34,678 nt of DNA from Symbiobacteriaceae bacterium (GCA_029239785.1 JARBUG010000030.1:1-34678), one strand, 5' to 3'. Shown: positions 1-9,283, counted from the first letter of the stretch. Notes: generated from the letters alone by a model not told the origin. Translations and numbers: made by a program.

Positions 1-1103
1 TCGAAGATACCGACCCGGGTACCGAAGCCGGCAGGCAGATGAAGGCCGGACTGGGCCATGAGAACAAAGAGGCCCATGGTCTTGAGGCTGACCGTCTTGC
101 CGCCCGTGTTGGGGCCGGTGATCACCAGGGTATCGAAGTTGATGCCGATGTGGATGTCGACCGGCACCACGGCGCCCTTGAGCAGCGGGTGGCGGCCCCT
201 GCGAATCTCCAGCATGGCCTGGCGCTCCAGCTCCGGGGAGACGCAGTCGAGGTCCAGCGAGAGCTTGCCTTTGGCTGAGGCAAAGTCGATCTGGGCGAAG
301 GCCTGCATGGAGTTGGCCAGGCTGTCGGCCTCGTTCGCCACCAGGGCCGAAAGGCGGGAGAGGATGCGGTTGATCTCATCCCGCTCCTTGAGCGTCAGCT
401 CTTTCAGCTCGTTGTTAGCTTCGACGACGGCCATCGGCTCGATGAAGAGCGTGGAGCCGCTGCCAGACTGGTCGTGGACGATGCCGGGCACCTGGGAGCG
501 GTATTCGATCTTTACCGGAATGACATAACGGTCATCGCGGATGGTCACAATAGGGTCCTGCAGGTACTTGGCGCCGGCGCCGCGCACGTAGCTGTCCATC
601 CGCTCCTTGATGCGGCCCTGAATGGTACGCTGGGCGCGGCGAATTTCGGCCAGGGCGGGGCTGGCGTGGTCCGAAACCTCGGCGTTATCGGTGATGGAAC
701 GGCGGATTTCGGCCTCCAGGGTACTGAAGGCGCCAATCATATTCGAGATGGCGGCCAGAATGGGCGCCTGGTCGGCATGCTCCCCGAGGAACTTGCGCAG
801 GCGCCGGCCACTGGCTGCAGTGTCGGCGAGGTCGAGCAGGTCGTGCGGGTCGAGCATACCGCCCCGGATGGCGCGTTGAATGGCGGCCCGGAGGTCATGA
901 ATGCCGCCGAGGGGAATGGAGCCGCCGGCCATGTAGAGCCGCCTGGCTTCGGAAGTCTCGTCCAGGCGGTGCTTAACTTCGAGATACTCGGTGGAGGGCG
1001 CCAGGTCTTCGCAGATCTCTCTGCCAAGGACGGTGGCGGACCGTTCCGAGAGTTTTTCCCTGATCTTTGCGAACTCGAGCGTTCGCAGTGTACGTTCGTC
1101 CAT
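1..1103 (-). CDS. mutS2: Endonuclease/ATPase MutS2, 5' part only (cut by window edge)
   Basis: Reading inward from 1103 the frame stays open to base 1, giving about 367 N-terminal residues of a protein that normally has about 780. The start MDERTLRTLEFAKI is typical of MutS2. Around residues 180-210 lies the conserved core segment with YVIPVK and a downstream GSGSTLFIEP. The ATPase domain begins with Walker A GPNTGGKT at residues 330-337. The C-terminal Smr nuclease domain lies outside the window. MutS2 is a MutS paralogue without mismatch-repair function. In Bacillota it restrains recombination and in Bacillus subtilis acts on collided ribosomes (family knowledge). The start at 1103 follows an AAAGGAG site. 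As in B. subtilis it lies near polX, but here DUF421 and a small opposing gene separate the two. Confidence 0.95.
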   Translation of the reverse strand, partial: MDERTLRTLEFAKIREKLSERSATVLGREICEDLAPSTEYLEVKHRLDETSEARRLYMAGGSIPLGGIHDLRAAIQRAIRGGMLDPHDLLDLADTAASGRRLRKFLGEHADQAPILAAISNMIGAFSTLEAEIRRSITDNAEVSDHASPALAEIRRAQRTIQGRIKERMDSYVRGAGAKYLQDPIVTIRDDRYVIPVKIEYRSQVPGIVHDQSGSGSTLFIEPMAVVEANNELKELTLKERDEINRILSRLSALVANEADSLANSMQAFAQIDFASAKGKLSLDLDCVSPELERQAMLEIRRGRHPLLKGAVVPVDIHIGINFDTLVITGPNTGGKTVSLKTMGLFVLMAQSGLHLPAGFGTRVGIF

Positions 1104-1203
1104 GTTGTCTCCTTTCGGGGCCTGTGGAGGTCGAGAATATCGCGCCCGTCGGATTCTACAGACGTGGAAAGGCAGAAAATGTTCCGGAGGGAGGTTGCAA
1201 TCA

Positions 1204-1479
1204 TTGGAGTGGGGTTATTTCGTGCCCGTAGCGGCCCTGTTCGCCGTGGCGGTACCGCAGCCGGTTACGCCCACACAGCAACAGGCAATGTTCGACGCCG
1301 TCCGGCAGCTGCTGGAGCAGGCGCACGTTCAGCCGCAGGATATGCCGAAGCAGATCATTAGCGTTGAGCCTGAAGGGGCCGACCGGTATAAGGTGCACAT
1401 GCAAATGGTGCAGGGGGACGGCTGGTTTTTGCTCAAGTGGAACGGGGTCAGCTGGGAGGCGACGGGGATGCCCGGGTAG
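1204..1479 (+). CDS. Small putative exported protein, 91 aa, unknown function
   Basis: I do not recognise this family. The TTG start at 1204 is chosen because GGAGGGAGG (1186-1194) sits 9 nt upstream. The N-terminus (EWGYFVPVAALFAVAVPQP) is a short hydrophobic stretch that could be a signal peptide or membrane anchor. The rest is a small soluble domain with a predicted helix (AMFDAVRQLLEQ) and a strand-rich C-terminus (DRYKVHMQMVQGDGWFLLKWNG) ending at 1479. That hydrophobic-then-beta layout recalls small secreted PepSY-like or DUF modules, but this is only an impression. It is transcribed away from mutS2 and ends one base before the convergent DUF421 gene ends. The clean fit between genes and the good ribosome binding site argue that it is real. 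Confidence 0.6.
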   Translation: MEWGYFVPVAALFAVAVPQPVTPTQQQAMFDAVRQLLEQAHVQPQDMPKQIISVEPEGADRYKVHMQMVQGDGWFLLKWNGVSWEATGMPG

Positions 1480-1480
1480 G

Positions 1481-2149
1481 TCAGGTCTCGGGCGGATTCC
1501 ATTCCGGCCGCTTCGCCGGTGCGGGGCCGCGGACCTCCAGCCGCTTGAGCCCCCCGTGGTGCAGCAGGTCCTCCAGTTCCTGCCGCATGCGCGCCGCGTT
1601 TGCCTGGACGATCTCTTCAATCGCCTCGCGCAGGTCGCGAGGCGTTGCCGCGTCCATATCGTCGCGACGGATGACACTGACGCCGCCGGCATGCTCGATC
1701 CAGGCCTCTTTCACTTCATCGACCTTAGTGACCTCTTTGTGACGGAGCGCGGTCATCAGGTCAGCCATGCTGACCCGCTCCTTCAGGAGGTTCTTTTTGA
1801 GGACCTTGCCGTTTTTGATCAGGAGTGTGGGCGTTCCTTCGGTGAGGCGCTCGAACCATTTGGAGTGCAGAGCAATGGTGGTGGTCGCTACGTGCAGGCC
1901 GCCGATCAGTACGACGGGCAGAATTCCATGCAGGAAATCGACCTTGAGGTCCGCCACGGGAATGGCCGCCACTTCGCCGATCAGGATGACCATGGCGAGG
2001 TCGAACGGCGCCAGGTTCGAGATGGAGCGCTTGCCCGTCCAGCGGACGACGAGGAGCACGGCGATAAAGGTCAGCAGGGTGCGAACGATGAGCACCGGTG
2101 TGTGTCGGAGCAGTTCCATGGTCCAGTCGGCAGTAAAGAACTCTGTCAA
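1481..2149 (-). CDS. DUF421 (YetF/YrbG-type) membrane protein
   Basis: This 222-aa protein has three N-terminal hydrophobic segments (about residues 15-37, 50-66 and 72-92). The signature RWTGKRSISNLAPFD lies between the first two. A soluble domain follows with the family segment GTPTLLIKNGKVLKKNLLKERVS and a charged C-terminus. This is the layout of the DUF421/YetF family, common and multi-copy in spore formers, whose function is poorly known. The start is TTG at 2149, which overlaps the polX stop codon by 4 nt (TTGA), so translation is probably coupled to polX. AAGGAG lies about 11 nt upstream, inside polX. The tail after about residue 200 (GPAPAKRPEWNPPET) looks disordered. Family assignment is firm; the cellular role is not. 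Confidence 0.88.
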   Translation of the reverse strand: MTEFFTADWTMELLRHTPVLIVRTLLTFIAVLLVVRWTGKRSISNLAPFDLAMVILIGEVAAIPVADLKVDFLHGILPVVLIGGLHVATTTIALHSKWFERLTEGTPTLLIKNGKVLKKNLLKERVSMADLMTALRHKEVTKVDEVKEAWIEHAGGVSVIRRDDMDAATPRDLREAIEEIVQANAARMRQELEDLLHHGGLKRLEVRGPAPAKRPEWNPPET

Positions 2150-3813
2150 GGGGATCGTTTCTCCTTGTTCAACCAGGCGAGCAGGTTCGGCAGCGGAAGG
2201 GCATTGATGACGTCGCCGACTTCCAGCCAGGCCCGGCGCGCCTGACCGACGCCGTGCTCCAGCCCCTGCAGTTCCAGGGTGGAGTGCGCGTCGGTGTTAA
2301 TGACCAGCTTGACTCCCCGCTGGCGGGCAAGGCGGGCGTGCAACTCGGAAAGGTCGAGCCGGGCAGGGCTCGCCGAGATCTCCAGGGCGGTGCCGGTTTC
2401 GGCGCAGGCTGCGATGATCCGATCGATGTCGAGCGGGTAGGGGTCCCGCCGGCCCAGGATGCGCCCCGTCGGATGGCCGATGATATCCACGTGCGGGTTG
2501 TGAATCGCCCGGAGCAGGCGCTCGGTCTGGGTGTGGCTATCCAGGTGCATATGGCTGTGGATCGATGCGACCACCACGTCAAGGTCTGCCAGCACGTCAT
2601 CGGGGAAGTCGAGGGAGCCATCTCTTAGGATGTCCACTTCTGTGCCCCGTAGCAGGCGGAAATCGCTGAAAGTCTGGTTCAGGCGCCGGATCTCGTTGCC
2701 CTGGAGGGCGAGGCGCTCCGGGGTGAGGCCGCCGGCGATGGAGAGCGAGCGCGAGTGGTCGCAGATGGCGAGGTATTGGTGTCCCAGACTGCGTGCGGCC
2801 TCGGCCATCTCCTGAAGGGTGGCGGTGCCGTCGGAGGCCCGGGTATGGGTATGTAGGTCGCCCTTGAGCGCCTGAACCGTGACCAGGCGGGGCAGCCGGC
2901 CGGCCAGGGCAGCCTGGATCTCGCCCAGGCCTTCTCGCAGTTCGGGCTCAATGAAGGGCAGACCGAGGCGCTGGTAGATGGCCGCTTCGGTGGGGGCATC
3001 GGGGATGTCGCCGAGTTCCCGGATATGTGCGTCGGCACCGGTCATAAGGAGCAGCGTGCGCGCAAATGCCGCGGGCGGGACGACGATGACGTCCATGCGG
3101 CGCCCGAGGGTGGTCGTCATGGCGATGCGGTCAGGCGCCTGGCCGATGATCTCACCGGCGATGGGGAGGTCGGCCACATAGGCGAGCACGGTGGCCGAAT
3201 CGTCGGTGGCGACGACGAGGTCGATATCCTCCACGGTATCGCGCCGGCGCCGAATGGAGCCGGCGACTTCGGCCTGACGGACTGCGGGGTGCCGCAGGAG
3301 ATACTCAGCCAGGGCGCCGGCCACGGGACGGACGGCGCCCAGGGGCACCCGCTCGCCGCGCTCCCGGAACTTGGCGAGCGCATCGAGAATGGCGGCTTCC
3401 TTGCGGGCGCCCCACCCGGGCAGGTCACGAAGAAGGCCCTGGCGGGCAGCCAGTTCGAGCCGGTCCAGGCTGTCGATGCCCAGCCGGGTGTACAGGAGTT
3501 CGGCGGTGCGGGCGCCCAGGCCGGGCACCCGGGTCAGGGCGCGCACGCCGGGCGGAATGGCCCGGCGCAGATCCTCCAGGTATTCGATCTGGCCGGTTGC
3601 GAGCAGTTCCTGGATTTTGGCGCCGATCGCCTTGCCGATGCCGGAAATGGCCTGCAGCCGGTTTTTCGCAGCCAGATCAGCAATCTCCTCGAGCAGGAGT
3701 TCGACCGCTTCGGCCGCCTTTCGATAGGCGCGAATCTTGAAGGGGTCTTCCCCCTTCAGTTCGAGCAGGTCTGCAATTTCATAGAGCGCCTGGGCAACGT
3801 CGCGGTTTGTCAT
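2146..3813 (-). CDS. polX: DNA polymerase/3'-5' exonuclease PolX
   Basis: The protein has 555 residues, close to the usual 570 of bacterial PolX. The N-terminal 8-kDa and helix-hairpin-helix part (residues 1-130) contains ISGIGKAIGAKI and RVPGLGARTAELL. The family-X palm carries GSIRRRRDTVEDIDLVV with catalytic D196 and D198, and a third Asp in GRRMDVIVV. A C-terminal PHP domain starts at about residue 315 with DLHTHTRASDG (H321, H323) and contains CDHS, GTEVDI, SIHSHM and NTDAHS metal-ligand motifs. Family knowledge: gap-filling polymerase plus Mn-dependent 3'-5' exonuclease in base-excision repair. The start is ATG at 3813 with CGGAG 9 nt upstream; a TTG three codons earlier lacks a ribosome binding site. 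It sits between the glycosyltransferase and DUF421 genes, with mutS2 beyond. Confidence 0.95.
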   Translation of the reverse strand: MTNRDVAQALYEIADLLELKGEDPFKIRAYRKAAEAVELLLEEIADLAAKNRLQAISGIGKAIGAKIQELLATGQIEYLEDLRRAIPPGVRALTRVPGLGARTAELLYTRLGIDSLDRLELAARQGLLRDLPGWGARKEAAILDALAKFRERGERVPLGAVRPVAGALAEYLLRHPAVRQAEVAGSIRRRRDTVEDIDLVVATDDSATVLAYVADLPIAGEIIGQAPDRIAMTTTLGRRMDVIVVPPAAFARTLLLMTGADAHIRELGDIPDAPTEAAIYQRLGLPFIEPELREGLGEIQAALAGRLPRLVTVQALKGDLHTHTRASDGTATLQEMAEAARSLGHQYLAICDHSRSLSIAGGLTPERLALQGNEIRRLNQTFSDFRLLRGTEVDILRDGSLDFPDDVLADLDVVVASIHSHMHLDSHTQTERLLRAIHNPHVDIIGHPTGRILGRRDPYPLDIDRIIAACAETGTALEISASPARLDLSELHARLARQRGVKLVINTDAHSTLELQGLEHGVGQARRAWLEVGDVINALPLPNLLAWLNKEKRSP

Positions 3814-3840
3814 CGGGATCAACTCCGTTAGATGGCGGTG

Positions 3841-4659
3841 CTAGTCTTCCCATTCGCCCGTTTCATCACCATCCCCTCCCCCCTCGGGCGGCTCCAGCCC
3901 CACCAAATCGAACCGGCGCTCCGGATGATACCCCATGTGCCCCTGCCGGTCGCCCGGGCGCCCCCCGGCGACCGCCTGCGCCTGGAGGCAGTCACCGATG
4001 ATCGTCTCCGCTACCCGCTCCCGGTGTTCCCGGTGCCGCTTGGTCGACCCCAGTTCCTGGTGGGGAATACAGACGCCCACGCCAACCTTGGCCCCTGCCC
4101 GCACGGCATGCGCTTGCATCAAGGGCGGCACGCCCAGCGAGGAGAGCGGAATCATCTCCAGAAGACGCCGGCTCACCGCGATGGGGCCGTGTGACGGAAT
4201 GGCCGCCCCCAGGTCGGCCCGCCGCAGCGCTTCGTTCAGGGCAACCCGATGGAGGTAAACCTGGCGCGCCAGCGAATTACGTGACGGCACCGGGGTACCG
4301 GCGTAACAGTCAGAGAGCGCCAGATCAAACCCGTGACGCCTGATCTGGGCAGCCAGGATGATCAGCCGTCCCTGAATGTGCGGGCCGCTCAGGTCGCCAT
4401 CGACAAAGAGAACGCCTTTTGCGCCCGCCTCCAGCGCAGCCCGGGCCCCGGCGATGCGGGGCACATCGAGCCCGAGCGGTTCACGGAAATGGACGGGGCG
4501 GACCCTGGGATCGTTGATGCGCCGTACGAGTTCCTGGGTCATATCGGTGCAGCCGTTCAGGACCGGAATGACCAGGTCAGCCGGGACTTTCAGCGCACTG
4601 CGCACCACACCCTGAATGCGAGCCGCCTCGTTGCGGGCCGGAATGACGACCGCCAGCAT
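3841..4659 (-). CDS. Glycosyltransferase family 2-like protein
   Basis: About 272 aa. The N-terminus MLAVVIPARNEAARI is the nucleotide-binding strand of GT-A/family 2 glycosyltransferases, and VLFVDGDLSG (about residue 90) supplies the DxD-type metal/UDP-sugar motif. Following segments (SRNSLARQVYLHRVALNEALR, PSHGPIAVSRRLLEMIPLSSLGVPPLMQAHAV) look like the acceptor side of a polysaccharide or glucosyl-glycerate-type enzyme. The substrate cannot be told. The last 45 residues are Gly/Asp/Glu-rich and probably disordered. The start at 4659 is favoured because GGGGGTGAT sits with its GG core 8 nt upstream; GTG and ATG codons at 4668 and 4665 would overlap that site. It is the first gene of the operon with polX (27-nt gap) and DUF421. 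No transmembrane segment is evident. Confidence 0.8.
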   Translation of the reverse strand: MLAVVIPARNEAARIQGVVRSALKVPADLVIPVLNGCTDMTQELVRRINDPRVRPVHFREPLGLDVPRIAGARAALEAGAKGVLFVDGDLSGPHIQGRLIILAAQIRRHGFDLALSDCYAGTPVPSRNSLARQVYLHRVALNEALRRADLGAAIPSHGPIAVSRRLLEMIPLSSLGVPPLMQAHAVRAGAKVGVGVCIPHQELGSTKRHREHRERVAETIIGDCLQAQAVAGGRPGDRQGHMGYHPERRFDLVGLEPPEGGGDGDETGEWED

Positions 4660-4726
4660 TCGCATCACCCCCGTTAGCCGTGTCGCCTTATCCTATCGGC
4701 TACGGGCGGGGCGCATGAGCCCCATC

Positions 4727-4768
4727 AACAAAAGGCCGGCCCGTGTTCCCTCAGGAACGCCGGGCCGA
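4727..4768 (-). terminator. Intrinsic terminator after the ABC-F gene
   Basis: On the minus strand a GC-rich stem (GGCCCG..GTTCC pairing with GGAAC..CGGGCC, loop TGAG/CTCA) is followed by CC then TTTTG. It lies just past the stop codon of the ABC-F gene and before the glycosyltransferase operon, so it separates the two transcription units. Confidence 0.75.
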
Positions 4769-4781
4769 CCCATACGAACGT

Positions 4782-6695
<1,914 letters not shown>

Positions 6696-6770
6696 GGTGT
6701 TCGTCCTCCGTCTAACTTGGGTAGATGGTTGTCAGGTGTGGTCAGAGACCAGCGGCCGGCGGACGTGATA

Positions 6771-6808
6771 GAAAAACGCCGCAGGTAAGGTACTCCCTTA
6801 CCGCGGCG
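6771..6808 (-). terminator. Attenuator terminator in the ABC-F leader
   Basis: On the minus strand CGCCGCGGTAAGG, loop GAGTA, then CCTTACC-T-GCGGCG forms a 13-bp stem with one bulged base. TTTTTCT follows directly. It lies about 75 nt before the ABC-F start codon, between promoter and gene, so it can only act as a conditional terminator. Its 5' arm overlaps a competing hairpin (6806-6828). Confidence 0.88.
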
Positions 6809-6830
6809 CTAAAGCTCATGGGTAGCGCTC
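6805..6830 (-). promoter_or_regulatory. Candidate anti-terminator hairpin of the ABC-F leader
   Basis: On the minus strand GCGCTA (6823-6828) can pair with TAGCGC (6806-6811). The second arm shares its last bases with the 5' arm of the terminator stem, so the two hairpins exclude each other. A further candidate partner for GCCGC of the terminator is GCGGC near 6872. The pairing is read by eye; no folding energies were computed. Confidence 0.5.
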
Positions 6831-6905
6831 GGATGGGAGGCCGCATTTGATGCCATTCCTCGTGCCGGTCGGCCGCCAAAAGGGCAGACTGCCCCCTTGT
6901 TGCTC

Positions 6906-6944
6906 TTAAGAGCGCAGCGCACAGACCGGAGAGATGGGCATCAT
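6906..6944 (-). CDS. 12-codon leader peptide MMPISPVCALRS upstream of the ABC-F gene
   Basis: A short frame starts with two ATG codons behind a double ribosome binding site (AAGGAGGTAGGAG, 6951-6963 on the minus strand). It ends at TAA 36 nt later and encodes MMPISPVCALRS. It lies about 35 nt downstream of the predicted transcription start and about 100 nt upstream of the terminator. This is the position expected of an upstream ORF on which drug-stalled ribosomes reset the leader fold. The GGGGCAGTCTGCCC hairpin and a short TTTT run right behind its stop codon may couple stalling to the anti-terminator. Very short, so the call rests on the ribosome binding site and context. Confidence 0.6.
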   Translation of the reverse strand: MMPISPVCALRS

Positions 6945-6984
6945 GGCGGTCTCCTACCTCCTTAAGTGGACACAAATCGGATTT

Positions 6985-7013
6985 ATTCTACCGGTATTCG
7001 CAGCGGTTGTCAA
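6985..7013 (-). promoter_or_regulatory. Sigma-A promoter of the ABC-F leader
   Basis: On the minus strand TTGACA (7008-7013) and TAGAAT (6985-6990) are separated by exactly 17 nt, close to the vegetative consensus. The predicted transcription start is near 6978, leaving a leader of roughly 280 nt before the ABC-F start codon. Confidence 0.85.
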
Positions 7014-7084
7014 TATAAGATAGGAGTCGCAGCTGGGTGGGGCGAAGAAGGCGGGGACCACTCGGATCCCCCTGGCCCTGCCCT

Positions 7085-7292
7085 GGACCGGGGGGAAGGG
7101 CTGGGGAAGCGCGTGATCGCCATGCTGGTCGAGCGGGCGCGTTCGCTCGGCTGGGAAAGCGTTGGGGTCAAGTCGATATATACCTACAACCATCGCAGCC
7201 GGCGCGCTTATGAAAGTGCAGGGTTCTGTGTCGCAAACACTTACGTTGGTGCAGACGGTGAGACATGCTTGCGCCTGGAATTGTCACTTTGA
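7085..7292 (+). pseudogene. Remnant of a GNAT acetyltransferase (C-terminal half only)
   Basis: The last 65 codons read RGEGLGKRVIAMLVERARSLG, then YNHRSRRAYESAGF and a short strand. This is the acetyl-CoA-binding motif A (R-x-x-G-x-G) and motif B of a GNAT acetyltransferase. The N-terminal half is absent. The open frame upstream (from 6966) gives no GNAT-like sequence and runs through the opposing ABC-F promoter. A run of six G and nearby changes in reading frame around 7080-7110 suggest a frameshifted or deleted gene. No good ribosome binding site was found for a shorter product. The strong terminator at 7322 may be the original terminator of the intact gene. A small active domain is unlikely because half of the fold is missing. 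Confidence 0.55.
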
Positions 7293-7321
7293 GACTGGGT
7301 ATGTGAGGGAAATAGACTGAC

Positions 7322-7373
7322 AAGAATCACTTTCCTTTGGTGCACGATCAAAGGAAGGTGATTCTTCTTTTTT
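7322..7373 (+). terminator. Strong intrinsic terminator
   Basis: AAGAATCACTTTCCTTTG pairs with CAAAGGAAGGTGATTCTT across a 10-nt loop with one mismatch region, followed by CTTTTTTC. It isolates the GNAT remnant from the lipoprotein gene downstream. Confidence 0.9.
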
Positions 7374-7457
7374 CGTGAATAGTAATAACGTGCCCAAAAC
7401 ATTTGCCAAAGGACTCAAGGAGAAAGAACAAGAATTTCCGTTAGGAGGGGGCCTCTC

Positions 7458-7922
7458 ATGAAGAATCTGGTTCGGGTCGTTTTGGCGTTATTTCTGGTAG
7501 CAGTTGCTGCGGGCTGCGGTCCCAAGTCGGGTGGGCCTGGTGCCGCCAGCGCGGGCGAGGGCGAGAGCCCGATCTTTAACATCGACACGGTGGTAGGCGG
7601 CAAGACGGTCAAAAAGCCAATCCGGGGCGAAGAAGGCAAGTTCGGCTTCGAGGATGCACCCTTTGTCTCCGGGCAGCAGGACAAGTATATCTGGCACTTC
7701 TGGAACAACGCCGATCTGCCGGGTCAGAAAATGAATATTACGGCCGAGAATCAGACGACCAAGGAGAAGATTGACCTGGCGCGGGTCACCCTGAGCACGG
7801 GGACAAACGGCGCCTCCGCCACGGCCACTTCGCTGCTGCTAATCCCGAAGCCCGGGCTGTGGCGCCTGGATGTGTCGTTCAACGACCAGTTGTTTGGCAG
7901 CATTACGGTTCGCGTGAAATAG
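7458..7922 (+). CDS. Lipoprotein resembling DUF4871 (YhfM-like)
   Basis: The 154-aa protein begins with a lipoprotein signal peptide: Lys at 2, a hydrophobic core, then AAGC with the acceptor Cys at residue 20. A Gly/Ser/Ala-rich spacer follows. The mature part has GEEGKFGFEDAPF, DKYIWHFWNN and KPGLWRLDVSFNDQLFGSITVRVK. This resembles the DUF4871 pattern of B. subtilis YhfM as I remember it: a 'GK.GF...PF', then 'KY.WHFW', then a C-terminal 'GLW.L...LFGSI.V.V' beta-sandwich edge. The start follows TTAGGAGGGGG. It is monocistronic, bounded by terminators on both sides. Function is unknown; anchoring outside the membrane is inferred from the lipobox. Confidence 0.8.
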   Translation: MKNLVRVVLALFLVAVAAGCGPKSGGPGAASAGEGESPIFNIDTVVGGKTVKKPIRGEEGKFGFEDAPFVSGQQDKYIWHFWNNADLPGQKMNITAENQTTKEKIDLARVTLSTGTNGASATATSLLLIPKPGLWRLDVSFNDQLFGSITVRVK

Positions 7923-7937
7923 GACTTATTGTATACC

Positions 7938-7969
7938 GGGGGCGGCGGTTCTAGTGACCGCCGCCCCCT
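7938..7969 (+). terminator. Intrinsic hairpin after the lipoprotein gene
   Basis: GGGGGCGGCGGT pairs perfectly with ACCGCCGCCCCC around the loop TCTAGTG, 15 nt past the stop codon. The tail TCTCGTGTT is only moderately T-rich. Confidence 0.75.
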
Positions 7970-8010
7970 CTCGTGTTGGCGCCCTGTTTCATGAGGGTTA
8001 CGGTCAGGAG

Positions 8011-8051
8011 AACGAAAAACCACCGGTTCCTGCATGGCAGCAACCGGTGGT
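8011..8051 (-). terminator. Terminator of the tRNA operon
   Basis: On the minus strand ACCACCGGTT pairs with AACCGGTGGT around a 13-nt loop, followed by TTTTTCGTT. It lies about 10 nt past the CCA end of the last tRNA gene (Pro-CGG). Confidence 0.88.
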
Positions 8052-8061
8052 CTTCATACAG

Positions 8062-8216
<155 letters not shown>

Positions 8217-8293
8217 TGGTCGGGCTGACAGGATTTGAACCTGCGACCTCTTCCACCCCAAGGAAGCGCGCTACCAAGCTGCGCCACAGCCCG
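8217..8293 (-). tRNA. tRNA-Pro (anticodon GGG)
   Basis: Acceptor CGGGCTG/CAGCCCG, anticodon loop TTGGGGT on a CTTCC/GGAAG stem, discriminator A, encoded CCA. It reads CCC and CCU. Its D- and T-arms are nearly identical to the neighbouring Pro-CGG gene, suggesting duplication. Confidence 0.97.
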
Positions 8294-8327
8294 AACAAGG
8301 AAGGCCGGGGACTAACCCGGCCTATAC

Positions 8328-8418
<91 letters not shown>

Positions 8419-8453
8419 AGGTGCGCTCCGCAAGGATCAGCTGCGGAGCCATT

Positions 8454-8529
8454 TGGCGCGCCAGGCAGGATTCGAACCTACGACCACCTGATTCGTAGTC
8501 AGGTACTCTATCCACTGAGCTACTGGCGC
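8454..8529 (-). tRNA. tRNA-Arg (anticodon ACG)
   Basis: Acceptor GCGCCAG/CTGGCGC, anticodon loop CTACGAA on CCTGA/TCAGG, discriminator G, encoded CCA. The A at position 34 is normally deaminated to inosine by TadA, so it reads the CGN family apart from CGG. Confidence 0.97.
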
Positions 8530-8533
8530 ATCA

Positions 8534-8609
8534 TGGTGGAGCTAAGGGGAATCGAACCCCTGACCTCTTGAGTGCGATTCAAGCGCTCTCCCAGCTGAGC
8601 TAGAGCCCC
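8534..8609 (-). tRNA. tRNA-Ala (anticodon CGC)
   Basis: Acceptor GGGGCTC pairs with TAGCTCC, including the G3:U70 wobble that marks tRNA-Ala; the last acceptor pair (C7 against T66) is mismatched. Anticodon loop ATCGCAC on CTTGA/TCAAG, discriminator A, encoded CCA. It reads GCG. Only 4 nt separate it from tRNA-Arg. Confidence 0.95.
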
Positions 8610-8637
8610 ATGACACTGATGAAGTTTGAAGAGAAAC

Positions 8638-8714
8638 TGGCGGAGGCGACGGGATTCGAACCCGCGGTCTCGGCCGTGACAGGGCCGCATGTTAGGCCAC
8701 TACACCACGCCTCC
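8638..8714 (-). tRNA. tRNA-Asp (anticodon GTC)
   Basis: Acceptor GGAGGCG/CGCCTCC, anticodon loop CTGTCAC on a CGGCC/GGCCG stem, discriminator G, encoded CCA. It reads GAC and GAU. Confidence 0.97.
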
Positions 8715-8744
8715 GAAGGTGTGACCTGCGTAGACAGGTCACTT

Positions 8745-8820
<76 letters not shown>

Positions 8821-8855
8821 ATATGAAGAGTTTACCGGAACCGGACGCAAGGGCT

Positions 8856-8884
8856 ATTATAGCAAGTTCTGGACCCTTACGCAA
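8856..8884 (-). promoter_or_regulatory. Sigma-A promoter inside the tRNA cluster
   Basis: On the minus strand TTGCGT (8879-8884) and a perfect TATAAT (8856-8861) are 17 nt apart. They lie between tRNA-Lys and the seven-gene run that starts with tRNA-Ala(GGC). The seven distal tRNAs can therefore be transcribed independently of tRNA-Lys. Confidence 0.8.
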
Positions 8885-8913
8885 CCGGGAATTTCGGGCA
8901 ACCATCCACCAGG

Positions 8914-8988
8914 TGGTGGACCGCGAAGGACTCGAACCTTCAACCGTCCGATTAAGAGTCGGATGCTCTACCATTGAGCTAGCGGTCC
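8914..8988 (-). tRNA. tRNA-Lys (anticodon CTT)
   Basis: Acceptor GGACCGC/GCGGTCC, anticodon loop CTCTTAA on TCCGA/TCGGA, discriminator A, encoded CCA. It reads AAG only. It is separated from the next tRNA by 93 nt with its own promoter. Confidence 0.97.
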
Positions 8989-9130
8989 GTGTATTTGTTG
9001 TGTGGTGCGGCCTGGCGGGTTTTCATCACCGCCCGGCGAGAACTAATGTTACTATACCTCGGTGCCTGATGCAAGCTTGTTTTTCGCGGGATGCCGAAGT
9101 TGAAATTGCGGGGTAAAAAGGGCATTTTTT

Positions 9131-9283
9131 AGCCGCGGATTTCGCGGATTACGCGGATTTCGGGACAAACGCGGATTTTTCCTGGTAAAGCGTTCCAGGT
9201 CATCATATATATGACCGAGAGTGCTTTGCCTGGTAAATCCGCGTGTGTCCTTGAAATCCGCGTAATCTGCGTAATCCGCGGCG
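9131..9283. repeat. Dispersed palindromic element with ~48-bp inverted arms
   Basis: The left arm (9131-9178) and right arm (9235-9283) are near-perfect inverted copies built from CGCGGATT words (ATTTCGCGGATTACGCGG on the left; its complement on the right). Between them a smaller palindrome around GGTCATCATATATATGACC completes a long cruciform. The flanks GGGCATTTTTT on the left and GGCGAAATAA on the right resemble the ends of the cassettes at 29.3-29.96 kb, so this is a member of one dispersed family. It has no coding capacity. It lies between tRNA-Lys and the 3' end of the leucine operon, where its hairpin could stop transcription of leuA. The rest of 8989-9313 shows no gene. Confidence 0.85.

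Noticed and set aside
6966-7292. A full 108-aa acetyltransferase gene
   Set aside because: The first 40 codons overlap the opposing promoter and show no GNAT sequence; only the C-terminal part is family-like.
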